The notes beneath the pieces are model-generated. The model did not search any database. It saw only the letters and a program-made list of their open reading frames with translations, and had not been told where the DNA came from. Below, in pieces: positions 16,924 through 26,620 of a stretch of DNA of 64,000 nt. Each line of letters opens with the position of its first letter. Position 1 is the first letter of the stretch. The translations under genes and the position numbers were made by a program. Source of the stretch: Nitrospirillum viridazoti (GTDB lineage: Bacteria; Pseudomonadota; Alphaproteobacteria; Azospirillales; Azospirillaceae); the NCBI RefSeq assembly GCF_007827975.1, contig NZ_VITT01000028.1; one strand, written 5' to 3'.

Positions 16924-17911
16924 GGAACGGAATCAGATTCTTGAAGTAAAAGTCCTGGTCGTCCCAGAAGCACATGTGGCTGCCCTTGGGGCAGATGACG
17001 GATCGGGCGTTGGGCATCAGCGTCGCCATGCGCTTGATGTCCTCCGGGTCCATTTCATCATGGGCGGCGCCGATGGTCAGGGTCTTCACCGTAATGCGGG
17101 ACAGCGCGTCCCAGCGTTCCCAGTCCTTCAGGTTGCCCGTCACCTCCATCTCGCTCTTGCCCTGCATCTGGTTGTAGATGGCGAAGTTGGCGTGGCGCAG
17201 GGCGCGGGTCACCGGCTCCGGCCAGGGATCCAGCCGGCAGATGATCTGAGGGTAAAGTTCCTCCATCATGATCCGGTCATAGTCGGGGGAGTCGTAATCT
17301 TTCTTGGCCTCCAACTCCGCCAGCCGCTTTCGCGAGTCCGGCTTCAGCAGGGCGCGCAGGCTGTTGGTGCGCTTCAGATAGGACTGGATGCCGGCGGTCA
17401 TGTTGGAGATGACCAGGCCCTTCAGGTGCTGCTGGTACTTCAGCGCGTATTCGATCCCCAGCATGCCGCCCCAGGAATGGCCGAAGAGCACGAACTGGTC
17501 CAGGCCCAGGCCGCGCCGCACCTCCTCCACCTCATCCACATAGCGCGTCAGGGTCCATAGCGCGGGATCGTCCGGCTGGTCGGAATTGTTCACGCCCAGC
17601 TGGTCGTAATAGTACATCTCGATCCCGGCCTCGGGCAGGAAGGCCTCCATCGCCTCCAGATACTCATGGCCGATGCCCGGGCCGCCGTGCAGCAGCAGCA
17701 CCTTGGTGGCGCCCGACCCGACCTTCTTGGTCCAGACCTTGTACTTGCCGCCCACCACGGGGATCATGCGGATGCCGGCGGTGCGGATGCCCGGCGGGTT
17801 CAGGGGATCGGCCGACGGTGTTGCCGGGGCGGCTTCAGCCAAAGCGGGCATCGACGGAGCGGTCGCGGCGGCCAGGACGGCGGCGGCCGACAGGAACTGT
17901 CTGCGGTCCAT
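16910..17911 (-). CDS. Exported proline iminopeptidase-like alpha/beta hydrolase
   Basis: The 333-residue protein starts with a Tat-type signal (MDRRQFLSAAAVLAAATAP) and continues as a proline iminopeptidase of family S33. It shows the oxyanion segment LLHGGPGIGHEYL, nucleophile Ser in FGHSWGGMLGIEYAL, Asp in GAAHDEMDPEDI and His in PKGSHMCFWDD. It would release N-terminal residues from small peptides in the periplasm. The ATG at 17911 is selected over the longer frame because it starts the signal peptide. Its 3' end overlaps the FUSC gene. Confidence 0.85.
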   Translation of the reverse strand: MDRRQFLSAAAVLAAATAPSMPALAEAAPATPSADPLNPPGIRTAGIRMIPVVGGKYKVWTKKVGSGATKVLLLHGGPGIGHEYLEAMEAFLPEAGIEMYYYDQLGVNNSDQPDDPALWTLTRYVDEVEEVRRGLGLDQFVLFGHSWGGMLGIEYALKYQQHLKGLVISNMTAGIQSYLKRTNSLRALLKPDSRKRLAELEAKKDYDSPDYDRIMMEELYPQIICRLDPWPEPVTRALRHANFAIYNQMQGKSEMEVTGNLKDWERWDALSRITVKTLTIGAAHDEMDPEDIKRMATLMPNARSVICPKGSHMCFWDDQDFYFKNLIPFLKSV

Positions 17912-18026
17912 GAAATCCTCGAGGGCGGATACAAGCAGGGCGCTCGCGCAATCTCCGCGACAGAGGTGCCTGAGCCTACCCGGTTCCTGCAAATGATTTC
18001 GGGGGCGTAGCCCATCAGGGCAGGCT

Positions 18027-19352
18027 TCAGCCTTCCCCACCGCCCTCGGCCGCGCGCTGGCGCAGCTTGGCCCAATAGTCCTGCCGCTTCTTGATCTCGC
18101 GTTCGAAGCCGCGCTCCACCGGCTGATAGAACTCGCGCCGCGCCATGCCGTCGGGGAAATAGTTCTGGCCGGAAAAGCCATCGGCCGTGTCGTGGTCGTA
18201 ATTGTAGCCCTTGCCGTAGCCCAGATCCTTCATCAGGCGGGTGGGCGCGTTCAGGATGTGCATGGGGGGCATCAGGCTGCCCGTCTCCTTGGCCGCCCGC
18301 TGCGCCTGCTTGATGGCCATGTAGGCGGCATTGGATTTGGGGGCGGTGCCCAGGTAGATGACGCACTGGGCGATGGCCAGTTCCCCCTCCGGGCTGCCCA
18401 GGCGCTCATAGGCATCCCAGGCGGCAAGGGCGATGGTCAGGGCCTGGGGATCGGCCATGCCGATATCCTCGCTGGCGAAGCGCACCAGGCGGCGGGCGAT
18501 GTAGCGCGGGTCCTCGCCCCCCGCCAGCATGCGGGAATACCAGTAGAGGGCGGCGTCGGTGTCCGAGCCGCGCAAGGATTTATGCAGGGCGCTGATGAGG
18601 TTGTAATGCCCCTCCTGCGCCTTGTCGTAGAGGGGCATGCGCCGCTGCACCGCCACGGTCAGGGCGTTGGTGTCCAGCGGGTCCTCGCCCGGCCGCACCA
18701 CGGCGTAGATCTCCTCCACCAAATTCAGGAAATAGCGGCCGTCGCCATCGGCCATGGCCTTCAGCGCCGCGCGCGCGTCCTCTGTCAGCGGCAGGGCGCG
18801 GCCCTCCTCCGCCTCCGCCCGGCCGATCAGCTTCTCCAGCGCCTCCTCCCCCAGGCGGTTCAGGACGAAGACCTGGGCGCGGGACAGTAGGGCGGCGTTC
18901 AGCTCGAACGACGGGTTTTCCGTCGTGGCGCCCACCAGGGTAACAGTGCCGTCCTCGACATAGGGCAGGAAGCCGTCCTGCTGCGAGCGGTTGAAGCGGT
19001 GGATTTCATCGATGAACAGCAGGGTGCCCTGCCCCGCCTGGCGGCGCTGCTTGGCCGCCTCGAACACCTTGCGCAGGTCGGCGACGCCGGAGAACACGGC
19101 GGACAGGGGCTCGAACGCCAGGGTGGTGGCCTGCGCCAGCAGGCGGGCGATGGTGGTCTTGCCGCAGCCCGGCGGGCCCCACAGCACCATGGAGCTGAGG
19201 CGGTGGGCCGCCACCATGCGGCCGATGGGCCCCTTGGGACCCAGCAGATGTTCCTGCCCCACCACCTGGTCCAGCGCCGTCGGCCGCAGCCGGTCGGCCA
19301 GCGGGCGCGGCGCCTCCGCCTCGAACAAGGAACCTGATCCGCTCTTCACCAT
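18027..19352 (-). CDS. rarA: Replication-associated recombination protein A (AAA ATPase)
   Basis: A 441-residue member of the RarA/MgsA/WRNIP1 family that acts at stalled replication forks and in recombination. It carries Walker A GPPGCGKTTIARLLA, Walker B LLFIDEIHRFN, sensor 1 GATTENPSFELN and the C-terminal tetramerisation region (KSLRGSDTDAALYWYSRML and AAYMAIKQA). An ATG at 19352 (MVKSGSG) is preferred to the one 13 codons upstream, because GGAA precedes it and the family begins near there. It lies downstream of the Do-protease gene on the same strand. Confidence 0.93.
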   Translation of the reverse strand: MVKSGSGSLFEAEAPRPLADRLRPTALDQVVGQEHLLGPKGPIGRMVAAHRLSSMVLWGPPGCGKTTIARLLAQATTLAFEPLSAVFSGVADLRKVFEAAKQRRQAGQGTLLFIDEIHRFNRSQQDGFLPYVEDGTVTLVGATTENPSFELNAALLSRAQVFVLNRLGEEALEKLIGRAEAEEGRALPLTEDARAALKAMADGDGRYFLNLVEEIYAVVRPGEDPLDTNALTVAVQRRMPLYDKAQEGHYNLISALHKSLRGSDTDAALYWYSRMLAGGEDPRYIARRLVRFASEDIGMADPQALTIALAAWDAYERLGSPEGELAIAQCVIYLGTAPKSNAAYMAIKQAQRAAKETGSLMPPMHILNAPTRLMKDLGYGKGYNYDHDTADGFSGQNYFPDGMARREFYQPVERGFEREIKKRQDYWAKLRQRAAEGGGEG

Positions 19353-19462
19353 GACGTTCCATACACCCCGGATACAAACCCGGAACACCATGCCAGAGCG
19401 GGGGGCGGCTTGGCATCGTCCTTTTGCCCGGCATCGGACCTGTATGCCGACGTTTCCATGAA

Positions 19463-19485
19463 TGACGCGGCGGGAAACCGCGTCA
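19463..19485 (-). terminator. Hairpin after the Do-protease gene
   Basis: Eight-base perfect arms TGACGCGG (19463-19470) and CCGCGTCA (19478-19485) lie 17 bases after the protease stop on the minus strand. The tail TTCAT is short, so this may only partly separate the gene from rarA. Confidence 0.4.
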
Positions 19486-19501
19486 GCCGCCCCTGTTGTC
19501 C

Positions 19502-20926
19502 TTACCCGCCGACACTCAGCGTCAGCACCTGGTCACCCCGGCGGACGGCCAGGTCCCAGCGGCGCTGCGGCTGGGCCACCAGGCGCTTCAGGTCGGCCAC
19601 CCGGGCGATGGGCTGGCCGTTCACCTTCACCACCACGTCGCCCGGCTGGAAGCCCAGGGCCTGGGCGGTGGTGCCGGGCTGCACCTTCAGCACGATGACG
19701 CCGTCGGAATTGCCGGCATAGCCGACCTCCTCGGCGAGCGCCGGGTTGATGTTGGCCACGGTGGTGCCAGCGAAGGGCTGGCGGCCGTCCAGCGTCATCT
19801 CATCCCGCGGCGGGTCCTCCGGCGGGCCGATCAGCTTCACCGGCAGCTTCGTTTCCGCGCCCTTGCGAATCACGGTCAGGGTCGCGTTCCCACCCACGGG
19901 CAGCAGCGCGATGCGGTAGCGCAGGCTCTCCGGATCATCGACCAGATGGCCGTTCACCGCGGTGACCACATCCCCCACCTTCACACCCGCCTGCTCCAGC
20001 GGGCCCTTGGGGTTCAGCTGATTGATCAGCACGCCCTGGGGACGGGGCAGGCCCAGGTTGGTGGCCAGCTCCTGCGTCACCGGCTGGCCGCTGGCGCCCA
20101 TCCACGGCCGCACCAGCTTGCCGCCACCCTCCACCGCGGTAACCACGGAGCGCACCATGTCCGCCGGAATGGCGAAGCCGATGCCGACCGAGCCGCCGCT
20201 GCGCGAATAGATCGCCGAATTGATGCCGGCCAGCTTGCCGTCCATGGTGATCAGCGCGCCGCCGGAATTGCCGGGGTTGATGGCGGCATCGGTCTGGATG
20301 AAGAAGTTGAAGTCCGACACGCCCACGCCGGTACGGGCCAGCGCCGAGACGATGCCGCTGGTGACCGTCTGGCCCACGCCGAAGGGGTTGCCGATGGCCA
20401 GCACCAGGTCGCCGACCTGGATGCTGTCACTGTCCCCCAGCTCCAGGGTGGGCAGCTTCTCGCCCTTGGTGTCGATGCGCAGGACGGCCAAATCCACCTT
20501 CTCGTCCGCGCTCATGACCTTGGCGGGGAACTCCCGCCGATCGGCCAGCACCACGGTGATCTGGTCGGCGTCCTTGATGACATGGTCGTTGGTGACGATC
20601 AGACCATCGGGCCGGATAATGACGCCAGAGCCCAGCGAGGACTCCACACGCTCCCGCGGGACGCCGCGGAAGGCGTCACCGAAGAACTGGCGGAAGAACG
20701 GGTCCTCCATGAAGGGGGACACGCGCTGCTTGATCACCCGGCGGCTGTAGATGTTGACCACCGCCGGCGCCGCCCGCTTCACCAGGGGGGCATAGCTGAG
20801 GGTGATCTGCTCCTTGCTTTGCGGTATCTGCTGGGCCATGGCCGGCGGCGTCAAGGCCAGACCGGCGGCAATGGCCACCAGGGCACAACGGGCGAACATG
20901 CGGCGGAACGGCGTTTCAGGCGTCAC
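19502..20926 (-). CDS. Do-family periplasmic serine protease (DegP/DegQ type)
   Basis: The 474-residue protein has a signal peptide (about residues 8-32), a trypsin-like domain with His115 (VTNDHVIK), Asp145 (KVDLAVLR) and Ser221 (NPGNSGGAL), and two PDZ domains (about 280-365 and 385-474). It degrades or chaperones misfolded envelope proteins. The length and double PDZ match DegP/DegQ/MucD. Without a clear Q-linker I do not choose between them. The gene is followed by rarA and preceded 54 bases upstream by a small lipoprotein gene. Confidence 0.93.
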   Translation of the reverse strand: MTPETPFRRMFARCALVAIAAGLALTPPAMAQQIPQSKEQITLSYAPLVKRAAPAVVNIYSRRVIKQRVSPFMEDPFFRQFFGDAFRGVPRERVESSLGSGVIIRPDGLIVTNDHVIKDADQITVVLADRREFPAKVMSADEKVDLAVLRIDTKGEKLPTLELGDSDSIQVGDLVLAIGNPFGVGQTVTSGIVSALARTGVGVSDFNFFIQTDAAINPGNSGGALITMDGKLAGINSAIYSRSGGSVGIGFAIPADMVRSVVTAVEGGGKLVRPWMGASGQPVTQELATNLGLPRPQGVLINQLNPKGPLEQAGVKVGDVVTAVNGHLVDDPESLRYRIALLPVGGNATLTVIRKGAETKLPVKLIGPPEDPPRDEMTLDGRQPFAGTTVANINPALAEEVGYAGNSDGVIVLKVQPGTTAQALGFQPGDVVVKVNGQPIARVADLKRLVAQPQRRWDLAVRRGDQVLTLSVGG

Positions 20927-20980
20927 GGGGAGAAACTCTCACGTCTGATCGAAACGAAGGGGACTGGGGTGAGATAGGGT

Positions 20981-21232
20981 TCAGCTCGGGTCGCCGCAAC
21001 GGTTCAGGCAGGATTTCAGGTCGCGCTGGCACATGCCGTTGTTCAGCTCGGGCGTGTGGTCGCTCTGCCCGGCCTTGGTATCGCCGCACACCTGGCTGTC
21101 GCGGTTGCAGCGCGCCACGCAGGCCGCATGGCTGTCCAGCTTGCCCTCGCGCTGCGACGGCAGCGCCATGCAGCCCGCCAGCCCCGCCAACAGCAGGCAG
21201 GCCACAGCCGCCTTGATCCCCAAAATACGCAC
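20981..21232 (-). CDS. Small cysteine-rich lipoprotein
   Basis: An 83-residue protein with a lipoprotein signal (KAAVACLLLAGLAGC, lipobox LAGC with Cys21). The short mature part contains six further cysteines (ACVARC, VCGD, MCQRDLKSCLNRC), which could form three disulfides in the periplasm. I do not recognise a named family. It lies directly upstream of the Do-protease gene on the same strand and may share its promoter. Confidence 0.65.
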   Translation of the reverse strand: MRILGIKAAVACLLLAGLAGCMALPSQREGKLDSHAACVARCNRDSQVCGDTKAGQSDHTPELNNGMCQRDLKSCLNRCGDPS

Positions 21233-21402
21233 CGGTTCATCCTCCTGTCCGCGCGGTGGCGCGCCTGTCGCGCCCGGCGATGGACGGCCCGCAGGATGCG
21301 CGATTTGCCGCCCACCCGTCGAGAGTGGAAAACGCGGCCATCCCCGCCCAGCCTTGCCTTACACGACGGGGCCCCAACCGGCCCGCCGGCGGGGCAACGA
21401 AA

Positions 21403-21432
21403 AAGGGGCGGACCCTCGCGGATCCGCCCCTT
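21403..21432 (-). terminator. Terminator of the ribosomal supercluster after rplQ
   Basis: Perfect ten-base arms AAGGGGCGGA (21403-21412) and TCCGCCCCTT (21423-21432) lie 34 bases after the rplQ stop. On the minus strand the stem is followed by TTTCGTTG. It ends the long minus-strand transcription unit. Confidence 0.85.
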
Positions 21433-21465
21433 CCCTTACCATTCCGGAAGTGGAACAGCCTAGAC

Positions 21466-21888
21466 TCAGGCCGCTTCTTCCTCGGTCTCCGTCACCTGGA
21501 CCGGACCGCTGTCCTGGCCCTTGGCGGAGACGTCGCGGTCCACCAGCTCGATGACGGCCATGGCGGCCATGTCACCGTAGCGGAAGCCGGCCTTCAGGAC
21601 GCGGGTGTAGCCACCCTGACGGTCCTTGTAGCGCTCGGCGATGGTGGTGAACAGCTTGTCGACCATGGCGTTGTCGCGCAGTTCCGCGAACGCCAGGCGA
21701 CGGTTGGCGAGGCCGCCCTTCTTGCCCAGCGTGATCAGCTTCTCGACGATCGGCCGCAGGTCCTTGGCCTTCGGCAGGGTCGTCTTGATCTGCTCGTGCT
21801 TAATCAGGGCATTGGCCATGTTGGAGAACATGGCCAGACGGTGGGTAGAGGTCTTGCTGAACTTACGCCCGGAAACGCCGTGACGCAT
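21466..21888 (-). CDS. rplQ: 50S ribosomal protein L17
   Basis: A 140-residue L17 with the canonical start MRHGVSGRKFSKTSTHR and the LIKHEQIKTTLPKAKDLRP helix. The Ala/Glu-rich tail after GYRYGDMA-type sequence is common in Alphaproteobacteria. It is the last gene of the alpha operon, downstream of rpoA as in most bacteria. The spacer to rpoA is unusually long (165 bases) and contains hairpins. Confidence 0.97.
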   Translation of the reverse strand: MRHGVSGRKFSKTSTHRLAMFSNMANALIKHEQIKTTLPKAKDLRPIVEKLITLGKKGGLANRRLAFAELRDNAMVDKLFTTIAERYKDRQGGYTRVLKAGFRYGDMAAMAVIELVDRDVSAKGQDSGPVQVTETEEEAA

Positions 21889-21910
21889 GGTGCTTCTCCT
21901 TTCATGTCCG

Positions 21911-21929
21911 GGTGTCGGATGCCGACACC
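21911..21929 (-). promoter_or_regulatory. Hairpin just upstream of the rplQ ribosome-binding site
   Basis: GGTGTCGG and CCGACACC form a perfect eight-base stem with a three-base loop, ending about 8 bases before the AAGGAG of rplQ. It could modulate rplQ translation or RNA processing within the rpoA-rplQ message. The function is inferred from position only. Confidence 0.45.
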
Positions 21930-22053
21930 TATGACGATCCCCGAAACGCCCGCCTGTGCCCGTAAGGGGCGCCGGTCGGTACGGCGGGGGTGGGCCCTAT
22001 GCCCTGTACTCCGCACCCGGCCGTAACCGGATGCGGAGAACCTCAAATCAAGC

Positions 22054-23070
22054 TCAGTACGGCTCTTCCAGACGCTTGGCCAGGTCCTCGATGTTCTCGG
22101 GCGGCCAGTTCGGGATTTCCATGCCGAGGTGCAGGCCCATCTGGGACAGCACTTCCTTGATCTCGTTCAGCGACTTGCGGCCGAAGTTCGGGGTGCGGAG
22201 CATTTCCGCTTCCGTCTTCTGCACCAGGTCGCCGATGTAGACGATGTTGTCGTTCTTCAGGCAGTTGGCCGAACGGACCGACAGTTCCAGCTCGTCCACC
22301 TTGCGCAGCAGGTTCTTGTTGAACGGCACCTCGTCGGACTTCTCCGACGCGGTGACGGCCTGCGGCTCTTCGAAGTTGATGAACAGCTGCAGCTGGTCCT
22401 GCAGGATGCGGGCGGCGATGGCCACGGCATCCTCAGGCGTCACGGCGCCGTTGGTCTCGATCGACAGCGACAGCTTGTCATAGTCGGTGCGCTGGCCCAG
22501 GCGGGTGTTCTCCACCTTGTACGCCACCTTGCGGATGGGGCTGTACAGGGCATCGATCGGGATCAGGCCGATGGGGGCGTCTTCCGGACGGTTCTGGCTG
22601 GCCGGGACGTAACCCTTGCCCTTCTCGACCGTCAGTTCCATGTTCAGGCGGGCGCCGGCGTCCAGGGTGCAGATCACCAGATCCGGGTCCATCACCTCGA
22701 TGTCACCCGTCACCTCGATCATGCCGGCGGTGACTTCCTTGGGGCCTTCGGCGCGCAGGCGCAGCCGCTTCGGGCCCTCGCCCTCCATCTTCAGACCCAT
22801 GTTCTTAATGTTCAGAACGATGTCGGTCACGTCCTCACGGACGCCGGGGATGGAGGAGAATTCGTGCAGGACGCCATCGATGTGGATGGCGGTGACCGCC
22901 GCCCCCTGAAGGGACGACAGCAGGACGCGGCGCAGGGCGTTGCCCAGGGTCAGGCCAAAGCCACGCTCCAGCGGGCCGGCGACGATCGTGGCCTCACGGC
23001 GCGGATCGGCACCGACGTTCACGTCGAGCTTGCTGGGCTTTTCCAGGGTCTGCCAGTTCTTCTGAATCAC
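22054..23070 (-). CDS. rpoA: RNA polymerase subunit alpha
   Basis: A 338-residue alpha subunit. The N-terminal dimerisation domain includes ERGFGLTLGNALRRVLLSSL and the C-terminal domain includes LELSVRSANCLKNDNIVYIGDLV, the helix-hairpin-helix surface that contacts UP elements and activators. Full length with no anomalies. It lies between rpsK and rplQ in the classical alpha operon order, but without rpsD. The 231-base spacer upstream carries a very stable hairpin. Confidence 0.98.
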   Translation of the reverse strand: MIQKNWQTLEKPSKLDVNVGADPRREATIVAGPLERGFGLTLGNALRRVLLSSLQGAAVTAIHIDGVLHEFSSIPGVREDVTDIVLNIKNMGLKMEGEGPKRLRLRAEGPKEVTAGMIEVTGDIEVMDPDLVICTLDAGARLNMELTVEKGKGYVPASQNRPEDAPIGLIPIDALYSPIRKVAYKVENTRLGQRTDYDKLSLSIETNGAVTPEDAVAIAARILQDQLQLFINFEEPQAVTASEKSDEVPFNKNLLRKVDELELSVRSANCLKNDNIVYIGDLVQKTEAEMLRTPNFGRKSLNEIKEVLSQMGLHLGMEIPNWPPENIEDLAKRLEEPY

Positions 23071-23136
23071 GGGTAGTTGCCTCTAATGCCATCGGGAGGA
23101 CACGACACCCGGTTTCACCGCTGTCGGGTGCGGATC

Positions 23137-23164
23137 AGGGCGCCGGTCTTTCGACCGGCGCCCT
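23137..23164 (-). promoter_or_regulatory. Perfect 12-bp hairpin with GAAA tetraloop in the rpsK-rpoA spacer
   Basis: AGGGCGCCGGTC and GACCGGCGCCCT (23137-23148 with 23153-23164) are perfectly complementary. On the transcribed strand the loop is GAAA, a GNRA tetraloop. No T-tract follows, so it is more likely an RNA-stability, processing or protein-binding element than a terminator. Confidence 0.6.
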
Positions 23165-23301
23165 GTCCTCAACCAGACCACCTCCCCCATGCATGGGCGA
23201 TCGCGATGGCATGCGAAAGCCGGTCCCGGGGCGGCGGGGAAACGCGGAAGCGTTTGGACCGGAAACGGCCACAAGGGCCGCCTCCGTAATCGGTAGAACG
23301 A

Positions 23302-23700
23302 TCAGACGCGGCGCTTCTTCGGCGGGCGAACGCCGTTGTGCGGAATCGGCGTCACGTCGCGGATGGACGTGATCTGGAAGCCGACCGACTGCAGGGCGCG
23401 CAGGGCGGACTCACGGCCCGACCCCGGACCCTTCACTTCCACTTCCAGGGTGCGCATGCCGTGTTCCTGGGCCTTGCGGCCCGCGTCTTCGGCGGCCATC
23501 TGGGCGGCGTAGGGGGTCGACTTCCGCGAACCCTTGAAGCCCATCATGCCCGACGAGGACCAGGCGATGGTGTTGCCCTGGGCGTCGGTGATGGTGATCA
23601 TGGTGTTGTTGAACGAGGCGTTCACGTGCGCCACGCCCGAGGTGATGTTCTTGCGCTCGCGGCGACGAAGCCGGGCGGCAGAAGCGTTGGGCTTTGCCAT
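23302..23700 (-). CDS. rpsK: 30S ribosomal protein S11
   Basis: A 132-residue S11. It has RKNITSGVAHVNASFNNTMI near the start, the GFKGSRKSTPYAAQ helix and the C-terminal TSIRDVTPIPHNGVRPPKKRRV, all canonical. S11 sits on the platform of the small subunit. It follows rpsM by 19 bases and is co-transcribed with it. Confidence 0.98.
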   Translation of the reverse strand: MAKPNASAARLRRRERKNITSGVAHVNASFNNTMITITDAQGNTIAWSSSGMMGFKGSRKSTPYAAQMAAEDAGRKAQEHGMRTLEVEVKGPGSGRESALRALQSVGFQITSIRDVTPIPHNGVRPPKKRRV

Positions 23701-23719
23701 TTCTTATCAGTCCTTCAGC

Positions 23720-24088
23720 TTACTTCTTCTTACCGGCGATCGGCTTGGCCGGGCCCTTGCGGGTGCGCGCATTGGTGTGCGTGCGCTGACCGCGGACCGG
23801 CAGACCCTTGCGGTGACGCAGGCCGCGGTAGCAGGCCATGTCCATGAGCCGCTTGATATTCATGGCGACAGAGCGACGCAGGTCGCCTTCGACCGAGTAG
23901 TCGCTGTCGATGACTTCGCGGATACGCAGGACTTCGTCGTCGGTCAGCTGATGCACGCGGCGCTCCAGCGGAATGCCGACCTTGCCGCAGATCTCCTTCG
24001 CCATGAAGGGACCGATGCCGTGAATGTACTGAAGGGCGATTTCCACCCGCTTCGCGGTGGGAATATTAACGCCAGCGATACGCGCCAC
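23720..24088 (-). CDS. rpsM: 30S ribosomal protein S13
   Basis: A 122-residue S13 with ARIAGVNIPTAKRVEIALQ at the start, the helix-two-turn-helix core and the basic tail GLPVRGQRTHTNARTRKGPA. S13 contacts the P-site tRNA and L5 through its tail. It is the first gene after a strong promoter at 24353-24380, so rpsM-rpsK-rpoA-rplQ can be expressed independently of secY-adk. Confidence 0.98.
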   Translation of the reverse strand: MARIAGVNIPTAKRVEIALQYIHGIGPFMAKEICGKVGIPLERRVHQLTDDEVLRIREVIDSDYSVEGDLRRSVAMNIKRLMDMACYRGLRHRKGLPVRGQRTHTNARTRKGPAKPIAGKKK

Positions 24089-24352
24089 GCGCTTTCTCCA
24101 TCGTTCATGCCCGCCCCGGCGTCACGCCCGGGCGATGCGATCTTCGTCCACACCCCGCCTGATCACCGGCTCCCGTGGCGGGGACGTCCAATGACCTTCG
24201 GGGCATCTCATCCGAAGAAAACCTGGAAACTCCAGGATCTCCAAATGCACATACGAACCAACTCCGTCCCGCCACCCCATAGGGGCGCCAGGGCCGAGAG
24301 TTGGTTTCATCCGGACCCGCAAGGCCAAAGCCCAAAGCGGATCGGATGCGGG
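24089..24352 (-). promoter_or_regulatory. Structured rpsM leader (about 260 nt) with attenuator-like hairpin
   Basis: Between the rpsM promoter and start codon the transcript can form two main structures. One is a long stem closed by AACCAACTC/GAGTTGGTT (24256-24264 with 24298-24306), with an inner CGCCCC-TAT-GGGGTG-like hairpin. Downstream lies CCTGGA-GTT-TCCAGG (arms at 24222-24227 and 24231-24236), followed on the transcribed strand by TTTTCTT (24215-24221), which looks like an intrinsic terminator. No intact gene occupies this stretch. Autoregulation by a ribosomal protein through attenuation is an inference. Confidence 0.55.
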
Positions 24353-24380
24353 AGTATACGCAGGCGCGACCGGATGTCAA
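24353..24380 (-). promoter_or_regulatory. Sigma70 promoter of the rpsM-rpsK-rpoA-rplQ operon
   Basis: On the minus strand TTGACA (24375-24380) and TATACT (24353-24358) are separated by 16 bases. This is close to consensus and stands out in a high-GC genome. Transcription would begin near 24346. Confidence 0.8.
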
Positions 24381-24440
24381 CCGCACCCACGCGGGCGGCA
24401 CCCACACCGGCCATGCAGCCAGGTGATGGGCCACCAAGGG

Positions 24441-24475
24441 AAAAGGCCGCCTCCCCCACCGGAGAAACGGCCCTT
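24441..24475 (-). terminator. Terminator after adk
   Basis: On the minus strand AAGGGCCG pairs with CGGCCTTTT across an inner CTCC/GGAG hairpin. It lies about 30 bases after the adk stop and just upstream of the rpsM promoter. It separates the secY-adk unit from the alpha operon. Confidence 0.7.
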
Positions 24476-24505
24476 CCCTATTCGGATAAACGCGACGCCG
24501 GAGGC

Positions 24506-25149
24506 TCAGGCGGCGATGATGGCTTCCAGCTGACGGGTGACCTCGTCGATCTCCGCCATGCCGTCCACCTGCTTCAGCACGCCCTTGCCCTGGTAGTAGG
24601 GCAGGATGGGCGCCGTCAGTGCATGGTATTCGGCCAGACGCTTGGTGAAGGTCTCGGCGTTGTCGTCGGCCCGGCGCTTGAACTCGGTCGAGCCGCAGAT
24701 GTCGCAGACGCCCGCCACCTTGGGCTGGTGAAACTTGTCGTGATAGCCGGCGCCGCATTTGGCGCAGGTATACCGGCCGGTCACACGCTCCACCAGAGCC
24801 GCGTCGTCCACCACCATTTCGATGATGTGGTCCAGCTTCAGGTGCTTGTCCGCCAGCATACGGTCCAGGGCCTCGGCCTGCGGAACCGTGCGGGGGAAAC
24901 CGTCGAGGATGAAGCCCTTGGCGCAATCCGGCTGGGTGATGCGGTCGGCGATCATTTCGACCATGATCGCGTCCGGCATCAGCTTGCCGGCGGCCATGAT
25001 CTCCTTGGCCTGCTGACCCAGCGGGCTGCCGCTATCCTTCAGCGCCCGCAACATGTCGCCCGTCGACAACTGCACCAACCCGAACTTCCGTTCAAGCCGC
25101 TGCGCCTGCGTTCCCTTGCCGGCGCCCGGCGGCCCCAGAAGAATCAGGT

Positions 25150-25153
<4 letters not shown>
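24506..25153 (-). CDS. adk: Adenylate kinase
   Basis: A 215-residue long-form adenylate kinase (ATP + AMP to 2 ADP). It has P-loop LLGPPGAGKGTQAQ, the AMP-binding region LSTGDMLR and GFPRTVPQAE. The LID domain carries a complete four-cysteine zinc site, Cys130-X2-Cys133 and Cys150-X2-Cys153, which is more typical of Gram-positive enzymes but is also seen in some Proteobacteria. It overlaps secY by ATGA, so translation is coupled. Confidence 0.97.
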
Positions 25154-26484
<1,331 letters not shown>

Positions 26485-26534
26485 GGAATCCGTTCCTATC
26501 GAGGCGCCTCTCAGGGGCGCGGCACAGACGGTAT

Positions 26535-26570
26535 CAAAAAGACAAAAGAAAAGGGACCGTCGCCGGTCCC
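26535..26570 (-). terminator. Strong intrinsic terminator between rplO and secY
   Basis: On the minus strand GGGACCG-GCGA-CGGTCCC (26553-26570) is followed directly by TTTTCTTTTGTCTTTTT, down to 26535. This is a textbook intrinsic terminator only 51 bases before the secY start codon. Downstream expression of secY-adk would need read-through, antitermination or a promoter in the remaining short gap. Confidence 0.8.
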
Positions 26571-26620
26571 CCTAACGGGTCCCACCCCAGATGGGGAGAC
26601 CTGCGGCAGAAAGAAAGACG

